Counted from the first letter of the stretch, positions 36,528-47,151 are shown. The stretch: 64,000 nucleotides of DNA from Sphingomonas sp. (GCF_019635455.1 NZ_JAHBZJ010000005.1:62001-126000), one strand, 5' to 3'. The notes: generated by a model from the sequence alone, not told the origin. Program-made: numbers and translations.

Positions 36528-36740
36528 ATGCGCGTTCTTGTCGAAGCGCTGCATATCGCTGCGGGGATCGCTGCCGCGCTGGTGATCGGTGGCACCATGG
36601 CCTGGGCCTATCCACTGGGCGCCCGCGACATCTGGATGGTGACTGCGGTGGCGGTCCTGTGCGTCATTCTGATGGGTATCGGGCCGATGCGCCGCGCCGC
36701 GCGCGCCACCCGTGCGCAACGGGACGGCGATGATGAGTGA
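36528..36740 (+). CDS. Small two-helix membrane protein, unknown
   Basis: This 70-residue protein has two hydrophobic segments (about 8-28 and 33-52) and a basic, then acidic tail (PMRRAARATRAQRDGDDE). It begins seven bases after pdhC and overlaps the next gene, so it is coupled in the operon. No family is recognised. Topology suggests both ends in the cytoplasm by the positive-inside rule. Confidence 0.65.
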   Translation: MRVLVEALHIAAGIAAALVIGGTMAWAYPLGARDIWMVTAVAVLCVILMGIGPMRRAARATRAQRDGDDE

Positions 36741-37122
36741 TCGCATTCCGCCGGCGCGCGAACCGACGATCCGGGTCAGCACCATGCCCGCCGACGCGAA
36801 CGCCTATGGCGATATTTTCGGTGGATGGCTGGTCGGGCAGATGGACATGGCGGCGGGACTTGTCGCGGCGCGCCGCGCGCGTGGGCGTGCGGTGACGATC
36901 GCGATGAACGGAATGCAGTTTCATGCGCCGGTGTTCGTCGGCGACGAAGTGTCGGTCTATGCCGATCTGGTGCGGGTCGGGCGATCGTCGATGCAGATCG
37001 CGGTCGAGGCATGGCGCCGCGGTCGCCATGGCGAGGAACGCGAACTGGTGACCGAAGCAAATTTCACCTTCGTCGCGGTGGGCGAGGATCGCCGCCCGCG
37101 CCCAGTGGACGAACTGATATGA
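36730..37122 (+). CDS. Acyl-CoA thioesterase, YciA-type hotdog fold
   Basis: This 130-residue single-hotdog thioesterase hydrolyses acyl-CoA. The signatures are MPADANAYGDIFGGWLVGQMD, split around the catalytic Asp/Asn region at residues 20-40, and VAARRARGRAVTIAMNGMQFHAPVFVGDEV. YciA enzymes are cytoplasmic hexamers acting on a broad set of acyl-CoAs. It overlaps the preceding small gene by 11 bases and the following one by four (ATGA). Two adjacent ATG codons (36730, 36733) could start it. Confidence 0.87.
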   Translation: MMSDRIPPAREPTIRVSTMPADANAYGDIFGGWLVGQMDMAAGLVAARRARGRAVTIAMNGMQFHAPVFVGDEVSVYADLVRVGRSSMQIAVEAWRRGRHGEERELVTEANFTFVAVGEDRRPRPVDELI

Positions 37123-37535
37123 GCTGGCTGATCTTTGCGTTGCGCCGGTTCCTGTTGCCGGCCCTGGTGGCGGGGGTCGTCGCGACCCTGATCCTCTATT
37201 GGGTCCTGGAGACGGAGGGCGGCTATACCGACTGGATGAGCATGGCGATGCTGGCCGGCATCGCGCTCGCGTGTTTCGTCGTCTGTGCGCCGCTGTTCTG
37301 GCTGCTCTATCGTGCGCGTTTGCCGCTGATCGTGAACATCGCTGCGGTGCTGGTGATGGGCGTGGTGGCGGGCGCTCTCGGCATGGCGCTGATCGTCGTT
37401 TACTGGGTCGAGGCGAGCGACGCGTTCGGCTTCAACCATCTGGGTATCCCCGCCGGTGTGGCGGCTGCGGTAACCTGGATATTCTTCAATTTCGATCTTT
37501 TGAGGGCCGGTGGCCGAGGAGACAATCGTGGCTGA
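37119..37535 (+). CDS. Small membrane protein with four hydrophobic segments, unknown
   Basis: This 138-residue protein has four predicted membrane helices at roughly 10-28, 40-65, 70-92 and 105-125, and a short basic C-terminus. No family is recognised. It is linked to the thioesterase by an ATGA overlap and its 3' end overlaps the start of lpdA, so it is embedded in the pdhC-lpdA operon. Confidence 0.65.
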   Translation: MSWLIFALRRFLLPALVAGVVATLILYWVLETEGGYTDWMSMAMLAGIALACFVVCAPLFWLLYRARLPLIVNIAAVLVMGVVAGALGMALIVVYWVEASDAFGFNHLGIPAGVAAAVTWIFFNFDLLRAGGRGDNRG

Positions 37536-38928
37536 ATCCTATGACGTGATCGTGCTCGGGTCAGGCCCCGGCGGCTATGTCGCGGCGATCCGCGCGAGCC
37601 AGCTTGGCCTGAAGACCGCGATCGTCGAGCGCGAACTGCTGGGCGGCATCTGCCTGAACTGGGGATGCATCCCGACCAAGGCGCTGCTCCGCTCGGCCGA
37701 AATCTATCACTTCATGCAGCATGCCAAGGATTATGGCCTGGCCGCAGAAAAGATCAGCGCGGATCTGGACGCGGTGGTCAAACGTTCGCGCGGGGTCGCC
37801 AAACAGCTTAATCAGGGCGTCACGCATCTGATGAAGAAGAACAAGGTGGCCGTGCATATGGGTATCGGCAAACTGGCCGGGAAGGGCAGGCTGACGGTCA
37901 CCGACAAGGACGGGAAGACCACCGAACTCACCGCAAAGAACATCATTCTGGCGACCGGCGCCCGCGCCCGCGACCTGCCGAACCTGCCCGCCGACGGCAA
38001 GCGCGTATGGACGTATCGCCACGCAATGACCCCGCCCGAGATGCCGAAGAAGCTGCTGGTCATCGGATCGGGCGCGATCGGAATCGAATTCGCCAGCTTC
38101 TACAACGACATGGGTGCCGAGGTGACGGTGGTCGAAATGCTCGACCGCATCGTCCCGGTCGAGGATGCCGATATTTCCGCGCATCTGGAAAAGGCGCTGA
38201 AGAAACAGGGCATGACGATCATGACCGGCGCAAAGATCGACAAGATTGCGGCCGACGGCAATGGCGTCAAGGCGACGATCACCGGCAAGGACGGCAAGGC
38301 GGTGGACGGCGCGTTCAGCCATGTGATCGTCGCGATCGGCATCGTGCCGAACACCGCCGATATCGGCCTGAAAGAGGCGGGTGTCGCGATGGACGATCGC
38401 GGTTTCCTGAAGACCGACGGCGCGTGCCGCACCAATATCGACGGCGTGTGGGCGATCGGCGACATCACCGCACCGCCCTGGCTGGCGCACAAGGCGAGCC
38501 ATGAGGGCGTCATCGCGGCAGAGGCGATCGCCGGCGGACATCCGCATGCGATGGATCCGCGCAACATTCCGGGCTGTACCTATTGCCACCCCCAGATCGC
38601 GAGCGTCGGCCTGACCGAGGCGAAGGCGAAGGAGGCGGGTTATCAGGTGAAGGTCGGCAACTTCCCCTTCATCGGCAACGGCAAGGCGATCGCGCTGGGT
38701 GAGCCGGACGGGTTCGTGAAAACCGTGTTCGACGCGAAGACCGGCGAGTTGCTGGGCGCTCACATGATCGGCGCGGAAGTGACCGAGATGATCCAGGGCT
38801 ATACGGTCGGCAAGACGCTGGAAACGACCGAGGCGGAACTCATGGAGACCGTCTTCCCGCATCCCACGATCAGCGAGACGATGCACGAGGCTGTGCTGGC
38901 GGCATATGGCCGCGCATTGCATATCTGA
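37528..38928 (+). CDS. lpdA: Dihydrolipoyl dehydrogenase (E3)
   Basis: This 466-residue flavoprotein reoxidises dihydrolipoyl groups of the pyruvate and related dehydrogenase complexes. The FAD motif is VIVLGSGPGGYVAAI at residues 7-21. The redox disulfide lies in GGICLNWGCIPTKALL, the NAD motif in LLVIGSGAIGIEFASFY, and the catalytic His in FPHPTISETMHEAV near the C-terminus. The GTG at 37528 was chosen because a GAGGAGA ribosome-binding site lies six bases upstream and the length then matches the family; a GTG six codons earlier is the alternative. Confidence 0.95.
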   Translation: MAESYDVIVLGSGPGGYVAAIRASQLGLKTAIVERELLGGICLNWGCIPTKALLRSAEIYHFMQHAKDYGLAAEKISADLDAVVKRSRGVAKQLNQGVTHLMKKNKVAVHMGIGKLAGKGRLTVTDKDGKTTELTAKNIILATGARARDLPNLPADGKRVWTYRHAMTPPEMPKKLLVIGSGAIGIEFASFYNDMGAEVTVVEMLDRIVPVEDADISAHLEKALKKQGMTIMTGAKIDKIAADGNGVKATITGKDGKAVDGAFSHVIVAIGIVPNTADIGLKEAGVAMDDRGFLKTDGACRTNIDGVWAIGDITAPPWLAHKASHEGVIAAEAIAGGHPHAMDPRNIPGCTYCHPQIASVGLTEAKAKEAGYQVKVGNFPFIGNGKAIALGEPDGFVKTVFDAKTGELLGAHMIGAEVTEMIQGYTVGKTLETTEAELMETVFPHPTISETMHEAVLAAYGRALHI

Positions 38929-40348
38929 ACCGCGCACGCGGCGGCACGCCGGCATCGCGCTGGCGACCGCCACGGGCTGTCTCGCGGCGAGCCTGGCGCT
39001 GTTCTGGCCCGGCTATGCCATGTTCGACAGCGTTGCCCAGTTCGGGGAGGTGCTGTCCGGACGATATGACGACTGGCATCCGCCGGTCATGGCGCGCTTA
39101 TGGGCGCTGCTTCACGGCATGTTCGGCGGTGGGGCCGGCCCGATGCTGGCCGTGCATCTGGCGCTCTATTGGACGGGGTTCGGCCTGATCGCCGGTGCGC
39201 TGGCGCGGGACGCGCGGCGGCGCGCGGCGGTGGCCGTCATCGCCATTGGCCTGTGTCCGCTGTTCCTCGGCTGGCAGGCGACGGTCCTGAAGGACGCCGG
39301 CATGGCCGGTGCGCTGATTGCGGCGAGCGGCCTTTTGTGTTGGTGGCGGATCGATGGGCGGCCGATGCCCCGGGCGGCATGGGCGGTGGTCTGGCTGTTG
39401 TTGGTCTATGCCGCGCTGGTGCGGGCCAATGCGGTGTTCGCGGTGGTGCCGTTTGCCGTTCTGGCGTCGGCGCCCGCGCTCTCGCCGATGCGAAAGGCGG
39501 TGCTGATCGGGGTGGGCATCGTGTTGACGATCGCGCTGTCGGGTCCGGTCAATCATATCCTGTTGCGGGCCGCGCCGACCGGGGTGCAACAGAGCGAGGC
39601 GCTGTACGACCTGTCCGGGATCGCGGTACGGGTGACGCGTGCGGAGACAATTGGCCTTACTCCGGGCGAGCGCCAGGCGCTGATCGAAAAGCGGTGCGTG
39701 AAGCCGTTTTTCTGGGACCCGATCGGGGCGCCGGACCGGTGTCAGGCGGTGGTGGCGCGGTTGCGGTCGCAGACGGTGGGGTCGCTCTATGCGACGCTGG
39801 CTCAGGCGGTGCTGCACCACCCCGTCGCCTATGCGCAGCACCGCATCGCGCATCTCAATTCGACGATGCGGCTATGGGTTCCGTTTCGCTGGCCCAATGG
39901 CGCACCGCCGGAGGAATCGGAGCCGAACAGCCTGGGCCTCGTCACGCCGGGCGTGGCGGCGGGCGGCTGGCAGCGCATTGGCGGGTGGGTGGCGGAGACG
40001 CCGTTGGGTTGGCCCTTTGCCTGGTGCATCGTCGCGCTGACCATGCTGGTCGCCCTGCGCCCGGCGCCGACGGGGCCGACGCGCGGGCTGGTGATCGCGC
40101 TGGCGGGGTCGGCGGTCGGGCAATGGCTCAGCTTCGCGGTGCTGAGTATCGCCTCGGACCTTCGCTATCACCTGTGGGCGATGATCGCGACCGCGCTGGC
40201 GGTGGTAATCGGTGCAAAGGCGGGGGCGCTCGACCGGCGGGCGGTGCGGGTCGGCGCGGCCGTGCTGCTGGCGGGATGCGCGGTCGCACTGGCGGCACGG
40301 CTCACGCAGCCGCTCCCGCCCGACAGCTATCAGGGGATGCTGGGTTAG
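38906..40348 (+). CDS. Multi-pass membrane protein, possible GT-C type glycosyltransferase
   Basis: This 480-residue protein has roughly ten hydrophobic segments. Its first loop holds FDSVAQFGEVLSGRYDDWHPP, which has the acidic-residue pattern and DxHPP motif seen in GT-C enzymes that use polyprenyl-phosphate sugars. A soluble loop with YDLSGIAVRVTRAE and two conserved-looking Cys lies around 230-270. The function is therefore only suggested: a lipid-linked sugar transferase acting at the periplasmic face. It overlaps the 3' end of lpdA by 23 bases. It is convergent with the bactofilin gene, with 43 bases between stops. Confidence 0.7.
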   Translation: MAAHCISEPRTRRHAGIALATATGCLAASLALFWPGYAMFDSVAQFGEVLSGRYDDWHPPVMARLWALLHGMFGGGAGPMLAVHLALYWTGFGLIAGALARDARRRAAVAVIAIGLCPLFLGWQATVLKDAGMAGALIAASGLLCWWRIDGRPMPRAAWAVVWLLLVYAALVRANAVFAVVPFAVLASAPALSPMRKAVLIGVGIVLTIALSGPVNHILLRAAPTGVQQSEALYDLSGIAVRVTRAETIGLTPGERQALIEKRCVKPFFWDPIGAPDRCQAVVARLRSQTVGSLYATLAQAVLHHPVAYAQHRIAHLNSTMRLWVPFRWPNGAPPEESEPNSLGLVTPGVAAGGWQRIGGWVAETPLGWPFAWCIVALTMLVALRPAPTGPTRGLVIALAGSAVGQWLSFAVLSIASDLRYHLWAMIATALAVVIGAKAGALDRRAVRVGAAVLLAGCAVALAARLTQPLPPDSYQGMLG

Positions 40349-40391
40349 AAATGGCGGACGGGCCGGGCCGGAACCGCCGGCCCGGTCCGTT

Positions 40392-40886
40392 TCATCCGAC
40401 GTTCGACTGACCGAAATTGGGCGTCACGACTTCCGCTGCCGGTGCCGCCAGGCCCTGGCTTTCGCTCCTGGATGCTTCCGCCGCGGCGGTGCTCAGATGC
40501 TTCAGCCTGCCGTCGATATGGCCGCCATTTTCGATCGTGATATTTTCATATTCGACATCGCCGGTGATCTTTGCCGTGCGCTCGATCGTCAGTTCCCGAA
40601 CGCGGACCGTGCCTTCGATCGCGCCGGCCAGTCGGGCGCTTTCGGCCGTGACGCTGCCGAAAATCTGGCTGTCTGCGCCCTGGGCGAGGCTGCCGCAATC
40701 GACGTCGCCTTCGATCCGCCCTTCGATATGCAGTTCGGCACTCGCCTTCACGTTTCCGCTGATGACGATGTCGGGACCGATCACCGAAAACATGCCGCGA
40801 CGCGAGTTGCCGCCGCTGCTGGGCTGCATCGGCGGTGCCGGCGGTACGGCCGGCCGGTTATCGCGCGAACGGTTGCTATTGAACAT
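40392..40886 (-). CDS. Bactofilin
   Basis: This 164-residue protein has a central right-handed beta-helix (about 32-130) built from short repeats such as SAELHIEGRIEGDV, SQIFGSVTAESARLAG, RVRELTIERTAKITGDV and ITIENGGHIDGRL. The tails are disordered and rich in Ser, Pro and Ala, as in bactofilins. These proteins polymerise without nucleotide into cytoskeletal filaments at the membrane and localise cell-wall enzymes. The start at 40886 follows a GGGGA site and gives the usual short N-tail. It overlaps the upstream gene by 11 bases, so the two are coupled. No M23 peptidase gene is adjacent. Confidence 0.9.
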   Translation of the reverse strand: MFNSNRSRDNRPAVPPAPPMQPSSGGNSRRGMFSVIGPDIVISGNVKASAELHIEGRIEGDVDCGSLAQGADSQIFGSVTAESARLAGAIEGTVRVRELTIERTAKITGDVEYENITIENGGHIDGRLKHLSTAAAEASRSESQGLAAPAAEVVTPNFGQSNVG

Positions 40887-41496
40887 CTGAAAATCCCCTA
40901 ATCCCCGGATTCGACGGCGCGAATGTAACATGGGCCACCTCCGTGGGAAGCCACGGATTCGGCGCGGTGCGTTTCAGAAGGGGATTGTCGTTCGCGGCGA
41001 CCGCGCGGGCGGAATGCACGGAAAACCAGCATGCGAGCAGGACCGTTAAGGCCGCGAAACAGTCGCCAGGCCCCGGCAGGGGGCCGGATGAGGCCGGAAC
41101 AAGAAGCGCAAGTGCGCTGCACTGCACCAGAATTGCGACGAGCCGACGCGCCTGCGTGCATGAAAGCGAGAGCAGCAATGCGGGGGCGAGAACCCCCGCG
41201 CCCAGGCCGGGGACGAACGCGGCGACCAGCAGCGCGCCGGTGAGGGCGATCCGCCCGATCGAATCGCGTCGCGAGGAAGCTCTGGCGGCGTGCCAGCCGA
41301 GGGCGCCGGCGATGAGCGCGCCCCAGAGCGCATCCAGTTCGACCGCGAACCCAAATCGATCGACCAGGGTGGTGATCGCAGGCCCGGTCGGGGCAGGCAG
41401 CAACCCGCACAGCAGCGCCGCCACCGCCCCGCCAAGCGCGGCGAGGGCATTGGCGCCGGGGCGGGCGGGCCGGGGCAGGGCAATCGCGAACGTCAC
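40876..41496 (-). CDS. Hydrophobic protein upstream of bactofilin, unknown
   Basis: A reading frame of about 206 residues starts at a GTG ([20 protein letters not shown]). It has four or five hydrophobic stretches rich in Ala, Leu and Gly and a hydrophilic C-terminus with [14 protein letters not shown]. It resembles no family that I recognise. The 11-base overlap with the bactofilin start supports translation. The start is uncertain: an upstream ATG would add 42 residues that read like non-coding sequence and overlap the opposing rpsL promoter. Confidence 0.5.
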   Translation of the reverse strand: MTFAIALPRPARPGANALAALGGAVAALLCGLLPAPTGPAITTLVDRFGFAVELDALWGALIAGALGWHAARASSRRDSIGRIALTGALLVAAFVPGLGAGVLAPALLLSLSCTQARRLVAILVQCSALALLVPASSGPLPGPGDCFAALTVLLACWFSVHSARAVAANDNPLLKRTAPNPWLPTEVAHVTFAPSNPGIRGFSDVQ

Positions 41497-41531
41497 CCGA
41501 TCGCCATCGCACACGACAGGTTTCGATCCAG

Positions 41532-41560
41532 TTGACCGCTTGCCCGCACCTGCGTATAGG
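41532..41560 (+). promoter_or_regulatory. Sigma-70-type promoter of the str operon
   Basis: The sequence TTGACC at 41532-41537, a 17-base spacer and TATAGG at 41555-41560 closely match the -35 and -10 consensus. It lies 155 bases before the rpsL start, which leaves a leader of about 145 bases. Confidence 0.7.
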
Positions 41561-41714
41561 CGCCCGCGTTCCGAACGGGCTTTGCCGCGAGGGACAAGAG
41601 CTGAACGTTGCTGGAGACGCATCAGGCCCAGGAGGTCGCAAGACCGCCGGGGGCCTTTTCGTATTCGCTCGTAAAGGGCTTCAGCAAAGTAACCAATGGA
41701 AGGTGAAGGGCTTC

Positions 41715-42086
41715 ATGCCGACGATTAACCAGCTGGTCCGCAAGGGCCGCGTTTTGCAGAAGGCCAAGAGCAAGGTCCCTGCGATGGAGCAGAACCCGCA
41801 GAAGCGCGGCGTCTGCACCCGTGTCTATACCACGACCCCGAAAAAGCCGAACTCGGCGCTGCGCAAGGTTGCGAAGGTCCGCCTGACCAACAGCCGCGAA
41901 GTGATCAGCTACATCCCGGGCGAGGGCCACAATCTGCAAGAGCACTCCGTGGTGCTGATCCGCGGCGGCCGTGTGCGCGACCTTCCGGGTGTGCGCTACC
42001 ATGTGCTGCGCGGCGTGCTCGACACGCAGGGCGTCAAGGATCGCAAGCAGAGCCGCTCGAAGTACGGCGCCAAGCGTCCGAAGTAA
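41715..42086 (+). CDS. rpsL: 30S ribosomal protein S12 with natural Arg88
   Basis: This 123-residue protein of the 30S decoding centre has Lys43 intact in [14 protein letters not shown]. The second streptomycin-sensitive site is Arg rather than the near-universal Lys at position 88: [15 protein letters not shown], with codon CGC. K88R-type changes are known streptomycin-resistance substitutions in other bacteria. The gene opens the rpsL-rpsG-fusA-tuf operon behind a good promoter. The ATG at 41715 matches the family N-terminus [11 protein letters not shown]. Confidence 0.98.
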   Translation: MPTINQLVRKGRVLQKAKSKVPAMEQNPQKRGVCTRVYTTTPKKPNSALRKVAKVRLTNSREVISYIPGEGHNLQEHSVVLIRGGRVRDLPGVRYHVLRGVLDTQGVKDRKQSRSKYGAKRPK

Positions 42087-42150
42087 TCTACAGCCAGAGT
42101 AGGCCCCGGACAGGTTCCGGACCGGTCGAAGTTCTAGAAGGAAATCTAAG

Positions 42151-42621
42151 ATGGCTCGTCGTCGTCGTCCCGAGAAGCGGGAAATCCTGCCGGACCCGAA
42201 GTTCGGAGATATCGTCCTTTCCAAGTTCATGAACAGCGTCATGCTGGACGGGAAGAAGTCCATCGCCGAAGGCATCGTCTATTCGGCGCTCGACACCGTT
42301 GAGGCGCGCGCGAAGCGTGACCCGATCGGCGTGTTCCATGACGCGCTGAACAACATCAAGCCGGGCATCGAAGTCCGCTCCCGCCGCGTCGGCGGCGCGA
42401 CCTATCAGGTGCCGGTCGAAGTCCGTCCGGACCGCCGCCAGGCGCTCGCCATCCGCTGGCTGATCGACGCCGCGCGCGAGCGCAACGAAAAGACGATGGT
42501 GGACCGTCTGTCGGGCGAACTGCTCGACGCAAGCAACAACCGGGGCAACGCCGTCAAGAAGCGCGAAGACACGCATCGCATGGCCGAAGCGAACCGCGCG
42601 TTCAGCCACTATCGCTGGTAA
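42151..42621 (+). CDS. rpsG: 30S ribosomal protein S7
   Basis: This 156-residue protein nucleates assembly of the 30S head by binding 16S r[39 protein letters not shown] and [12 protein letters not shown] are standard. It follows rpsL by 64 bases. A strong hairpin lies before fusA. Confidence 0.98.
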   Translation: MARRRRPEKREILPDPKFGDIVLSKFMNSVMLDGKKSIAEGIVYSALDTVEARAKRDPIGVFHDALNNIKPGIEVRSRRVGGATYQVPVEVRPDRRQALAIRWLIDAARERNEKTMVDRLSGELLDASNNRGNAVKKREDTHRMAEANRAFSHYRW

Positions 42622-42627
42622 GAATGT

Positions 42628-42651
42628 ACCCGCCGGTTCACGCCGGCGGGT
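42628..42651 (+). other. Hairpin between rpsG and fusA
   Basis: A perfect nine-base stem (42628-42636 with 42643-42651) with a six-base loop follows the rpsG stop by six bases. No T run follows, so termination is unlikely; a processing or stabilising element in the str mRNA is possible. Confidence 0.5.
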
Positions 42652-42726
42652 GGCGCTGGTAACTTTCCTACCTATCTATGGGGGAGCCGGATCGCCCGGC
42701 TTCCCAACTTCTCAAGGAACCTGATC

Positions 42727-44799
<2,073 letters not shown>

Positions 44800-44942
44800 G
44801 GCCGTTCGCGGTTCCGGGTTGGCCGAAACCGCCAAACAAACAGGTCGCCAAGGCTGGCGCAATCCGAATTGACCCGCTATGGGGCCGCGTTCTCGCGATT
44901 CCCGTAGCGGTCCGGGAAACTGAAATCAGAAGGTAGGAAACA

Positions 44943-46136
44943 ATGGCGAAGGCAAAATTCGAGCGGAACAAGCCGCACCTCAACATCGGCACCATCGGTC
45001 ACGTCGATCACGGCAAGACCTCGCTGACCGCGGCGATCACCAAGGTCCTGGCGGAAGAGGGCCTGTCCGAGAAGGTCGATTTCGAGAACATCGACAAGGC
45101 GCCGGAAGAGCGTGAGCGCGGCATCACCATCTCGACCGCGCACGTCGAGTATGAGACGGCCAACCGTCACTATGCGCACGTCGATTGCCCGGGCCACGCC
45201 GACTATGTGAAGAACATGATCACCGGCGCCGCGCAGATGGACGGCGCGATCCTGGTCGTGTCGGCCGCCGACGGCCCGATGCCGCAGACCAAGGAGCACA
45301 TCCTGCTCGCCAAGCAGGTCGGCGTGCCGACGATGGTCGTGTTCCTGAACAAGGTCGATCAGGTCGATGACGAGGAAATCCTCGAGCTGGTCGAAATGGA
45401 AATCCGCGAAGAGCTGAGCAAGCGCGACTTCGACGGCGACAATATTCCGATCATCCGCGGTTCGGCGCTCGCCGCGCTGGAAAGCCGTGATGAGAATATC
45501 GGCAAGGAAGCCGTGCTGGCGCTCATGGCCGCCGTCGACGAATCGATCCCCGAGCCGGATCGTCCGCTCGACAAGCCGTTCATGATGCCGATCGAAGACG
45601 TGTTCTCGATCTCGGGCCGCGGCACCGTCGTGACCGGCCGCGTCGAGACCGGCATCGTCAAGGTCGGCGAGGAAGTCGAGATCGTCGGTATCCACCCGAC
45701 CGTCCGCAAGACGACCGTGACCGGCGTCGAAATGTTCCGCAAGCTGCTCGACCAGGGCCAGGCCGGCGACAACATCGGCGCGCTGATCCGTGGCGTCGGC
45801 CGTGACGAGGTGGAGCGTGGCCAGGTGCTCGCGAAGCCGGGTTCGATCACCCCGCACACCGACTTCCAGTCGGAAGTGTACGTCCTGTCGAAGGACGAGG
45901 GTGGCCGTCACACGCCGTTCTTCGCGAACTATCGTCCGCAGTTCTACTTCCGCACCACCGACGTGACCGGCACGATCGAGCTGCCCTCGGGTACCGAAAT
46001 GGTCATGCCGGGCGACAACGTCGCGCTGGGCGTGAAGCTGATCGCGCCGATCGCGATGGATGTTGGCCAGCGCTTCACGATCCGTGAAGGCGGCCGCACC
46101 GTCGGCGCCGGCGTCGTGAGCGGCATCGACAAGTAA
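44943..46136 (+). CDS. tuf: Elongation factor Tu
   Basis: This 397-residue GTPase carries aminoacyl-tRNA to the ribosome. The motifs are [33 protein letters not shown], and [11 protein letters not shown]. Domains II and III are complete, ending in [17 protein letters not shown]. It closes the str operon and is followed by a strong terminator. The 143-base gap before it shows no convincing separate promoter. Confidence 0.98.
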   Translation: MAKAKFERNKPHLNIGTIGHVDHGKTSLTAAITKVLAEEGLSEKVDFENIDKAPEERERGITISTAHVEYETANRHYAHVDCPGHADYVKNMITGAAQMDGAILVVSAADGPMPQTKEHILLAKQVGVPTMVVFLNKVDQVDDEEILELVEMEIREELSKRDFDGDNIPIIRGSALAALESRDENIGKEAVLALMAAVDESIPEPDRPLDKPFMMPIEDVFSISGRGTVVTGRVETGIVKVGEEVEIVGIHPTVRKTTVTGVEMFRKLLDQGQAGDNIGALIRGVGRDEVERGQVLAKPGSITPHTDFQSEVYVLSKDEGGRHTPFFANYRPQFYFRTTDVTGTIELPSGTEMVMPGDNVALGVKLIAPIAMDVGQRFTIREGGRTVGAGVVSGIDK

Positions 46137-46166
46137 TCCTCGCCCGCAAGGGTTGAAGATCGAAAG

Positions 46167-46199
46167 GCCCGGCTTCCCCCAGGGGAGGCCGGGCTTTTT
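46167..46199 (+). terminator. Rho-independent terminator after tuf
   Basis: A G/C-rich stem (46167-46178 with 46183-46194, one G-T pair) is followed by TTTTT. It ends the str operon and separates it from the accessory insert and the S10 genes. Confidence 0.85.
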
Positions 46200-46262
46200 C
46201 GTTAGGCTATTCTTCGCCCGCATTTTCGCTCATAGTTTTTGTGAGCTACGGGAGGGTGGTGG

Positions 46263-46610
46263 ATGGAAGTGGCGATTGTAATCGGGTTGGTCGTTGCTGC
46301 GGTTTTCGTCCTCCCCAACCTGCTGGCGGATGATAAAACCAAGTTGTTTCGTCGAGTGTGGTCTAGCGAACGGGCGCGACCGACAGACGCGATTGTTGAT
46401 GCTCAGCATGTCGCGGTTAAAAAGCTGCTCGCGATGTATGGCGTGAGGGATGGTGATGATCCTCACGCATTGCGAAAATCGGTCGCGTCGCTGATGGCGG
46501 ACGCTCTGATTTTCGACAGAAAACATCCTCGGAATGGCGGAGTCGAAGTCACCGCGGTGCTGGCCCGACACATTCGTATCCGGTTCCCAAATATCGGTGC
46601 TGATAAATAG
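46263..46610 (+). CDS. Hypothetical protein with N-terminal membrane anchor, 115 aa
   Basis: The product starts MEVAIVIGLVVAAVFVLPNLL, a single hydrophobic anchor, followed by a helical soluble part (FRRVWSSERARPTDAIVDA, HALRKSVASLMADALIF) and a basic C-terminus. No family is recognised. The GC content is visibly lower than that of the flanking ribosomal genes. A GGGAGGG ribosome-binding stretch lies ten bases before the ATG. It lies between the tuf terminator and REP-like repeats and looks like part of an inserted accessory segment. Confidence 0.6.
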   Translation: MEVAIVIGLVVAAVFVLPNLLADDKTKLFRRVWSSERARPTDAIVDAQHVAVKKLLAMYGVRDGDDPHALRKSVASLMADALIFDRKHPRNGGVEVTAVLARHIRIRFPNIGADK

Positions 46611-46636
46611 ATCAGTTTTGCGTGGCACTGGGCCGC

Positions 46637-46711
46637 TTCACCCCTCTCCCGCTTTCGCGGGAGAGGGAGGGGCCCGCCGCGTAGCGGTGGGAGGGTGAGG
46701 GTCTACTTCTT
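46637..46711 (-). repeat. REP-like repeat, copy A (inverted)
   Basis: This element contains a nine-base hairpin (46644-46652 with 46657-46665, loop TTTC) and a tail whose reverse complement begins AAGAAGTAGACCCTC. That is close to the start of copies B and C. It faces copy B head to head, nine bases apart. Confidence 0.6.
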
Positions 46712-46720
46712 CAATGGCCA

Positions 46721-46767
46721 AAGAAGAAGACCCTCCCCAACCCCTCCCGCGAAAGCGGGAGGGGCTA
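46721..46767 (+). repeat. REP-like repeat, copy B
   Basis: About 47 bases: a purine-rich head (AAGAAGAAGACCCTCCCC) and a perfect ten-base hairpin (46741-46750 with 46755-46764) closed by a GAAA tetraloop. It is nearly identical to copy C at 47152 in direct orientation. The two copies bracket the DUF559 gene. Confidence 0.75.
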
Positions 46768-46803
46768 TTTGTGGTTGGCGGTGGTTGGCTTATCGAGAGT
46801 GCA

Positions 46804-47148
46804 ATGTATCCGGTTCGGCGGCAGATCAATCGGCATGCTTCGCGGCTGCGGCGCGAGCGGACGGATGCGGAGAATGCGTTCTGGCAGGCGGCGCGCAATC
46901 GTCAGATCGACGGGTTCAAGTTTCGGTTTCAGCACTCGATCGGGCCGTATCTCGCGGATTTTGCCTGCCTCGAGGCGATGTTGATCGTCGAGATCGATGG
47001 TGGGCAGCATGATGCGGTGGTCGATGCGGTCCGTACGGCGTTTCTGGAAGGGCAGGGGTTCCGGGTTCTGCGGTTCTGGAACAATGAGGTTTTGAGCAAT
47101 CTCGACGGGGTGGTTGTGGTCGTTCGCGCAGCGTTGGCTGGGCATTAG
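46804..47148 (+). CDS. DUF559 (endonuclease-like) protein
   Basis: This protein of about 114 residues has the DUF559 pattern, related to very-short-patch-repair-type nucleases: LRRERTDAENAFWQAARNRQ, FKFRFQHSIGPYLADFACLE, IVEIDGGQHDA and GFRVLRFWNNEVLSNL. The acidic residues in ADFACLE and EIDGGQH are the expected metal-binding positions. The ATG at 46804 is preferred because the frame upstream translates repeat copy B, an unlikely protein segment. The role of DUF559 proteins is unknown. Placement between near-identical REP-like hairpins is notable. Confidence 0.8.
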   Translation: MYPVRRQINRHASRLRRERTDAENAFWQAARNRQIDGFKFRFQHSIGPYLADFACLEAMLIVEIDGGQHDAVVDAVRTAFLEGQGFRVLRFWNNEVLSNLDGVVVVVRAALAGH

Positions 47149-47151
47149 GGA

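Noticed and set aside
44869..44890. TTGACC upstream of tuf as a promoter -35 element
   Set aside because: No acceptable -10 element lies 16-18 bases downstream, so a separate tuf promoter is not supported.
46714..46803. N-terminal extension of the DUF559 protein from an upstream ATG
   Set aside because: The extra 30 residues translate REP-like repeat copy B, and the family start fits the later ATG.
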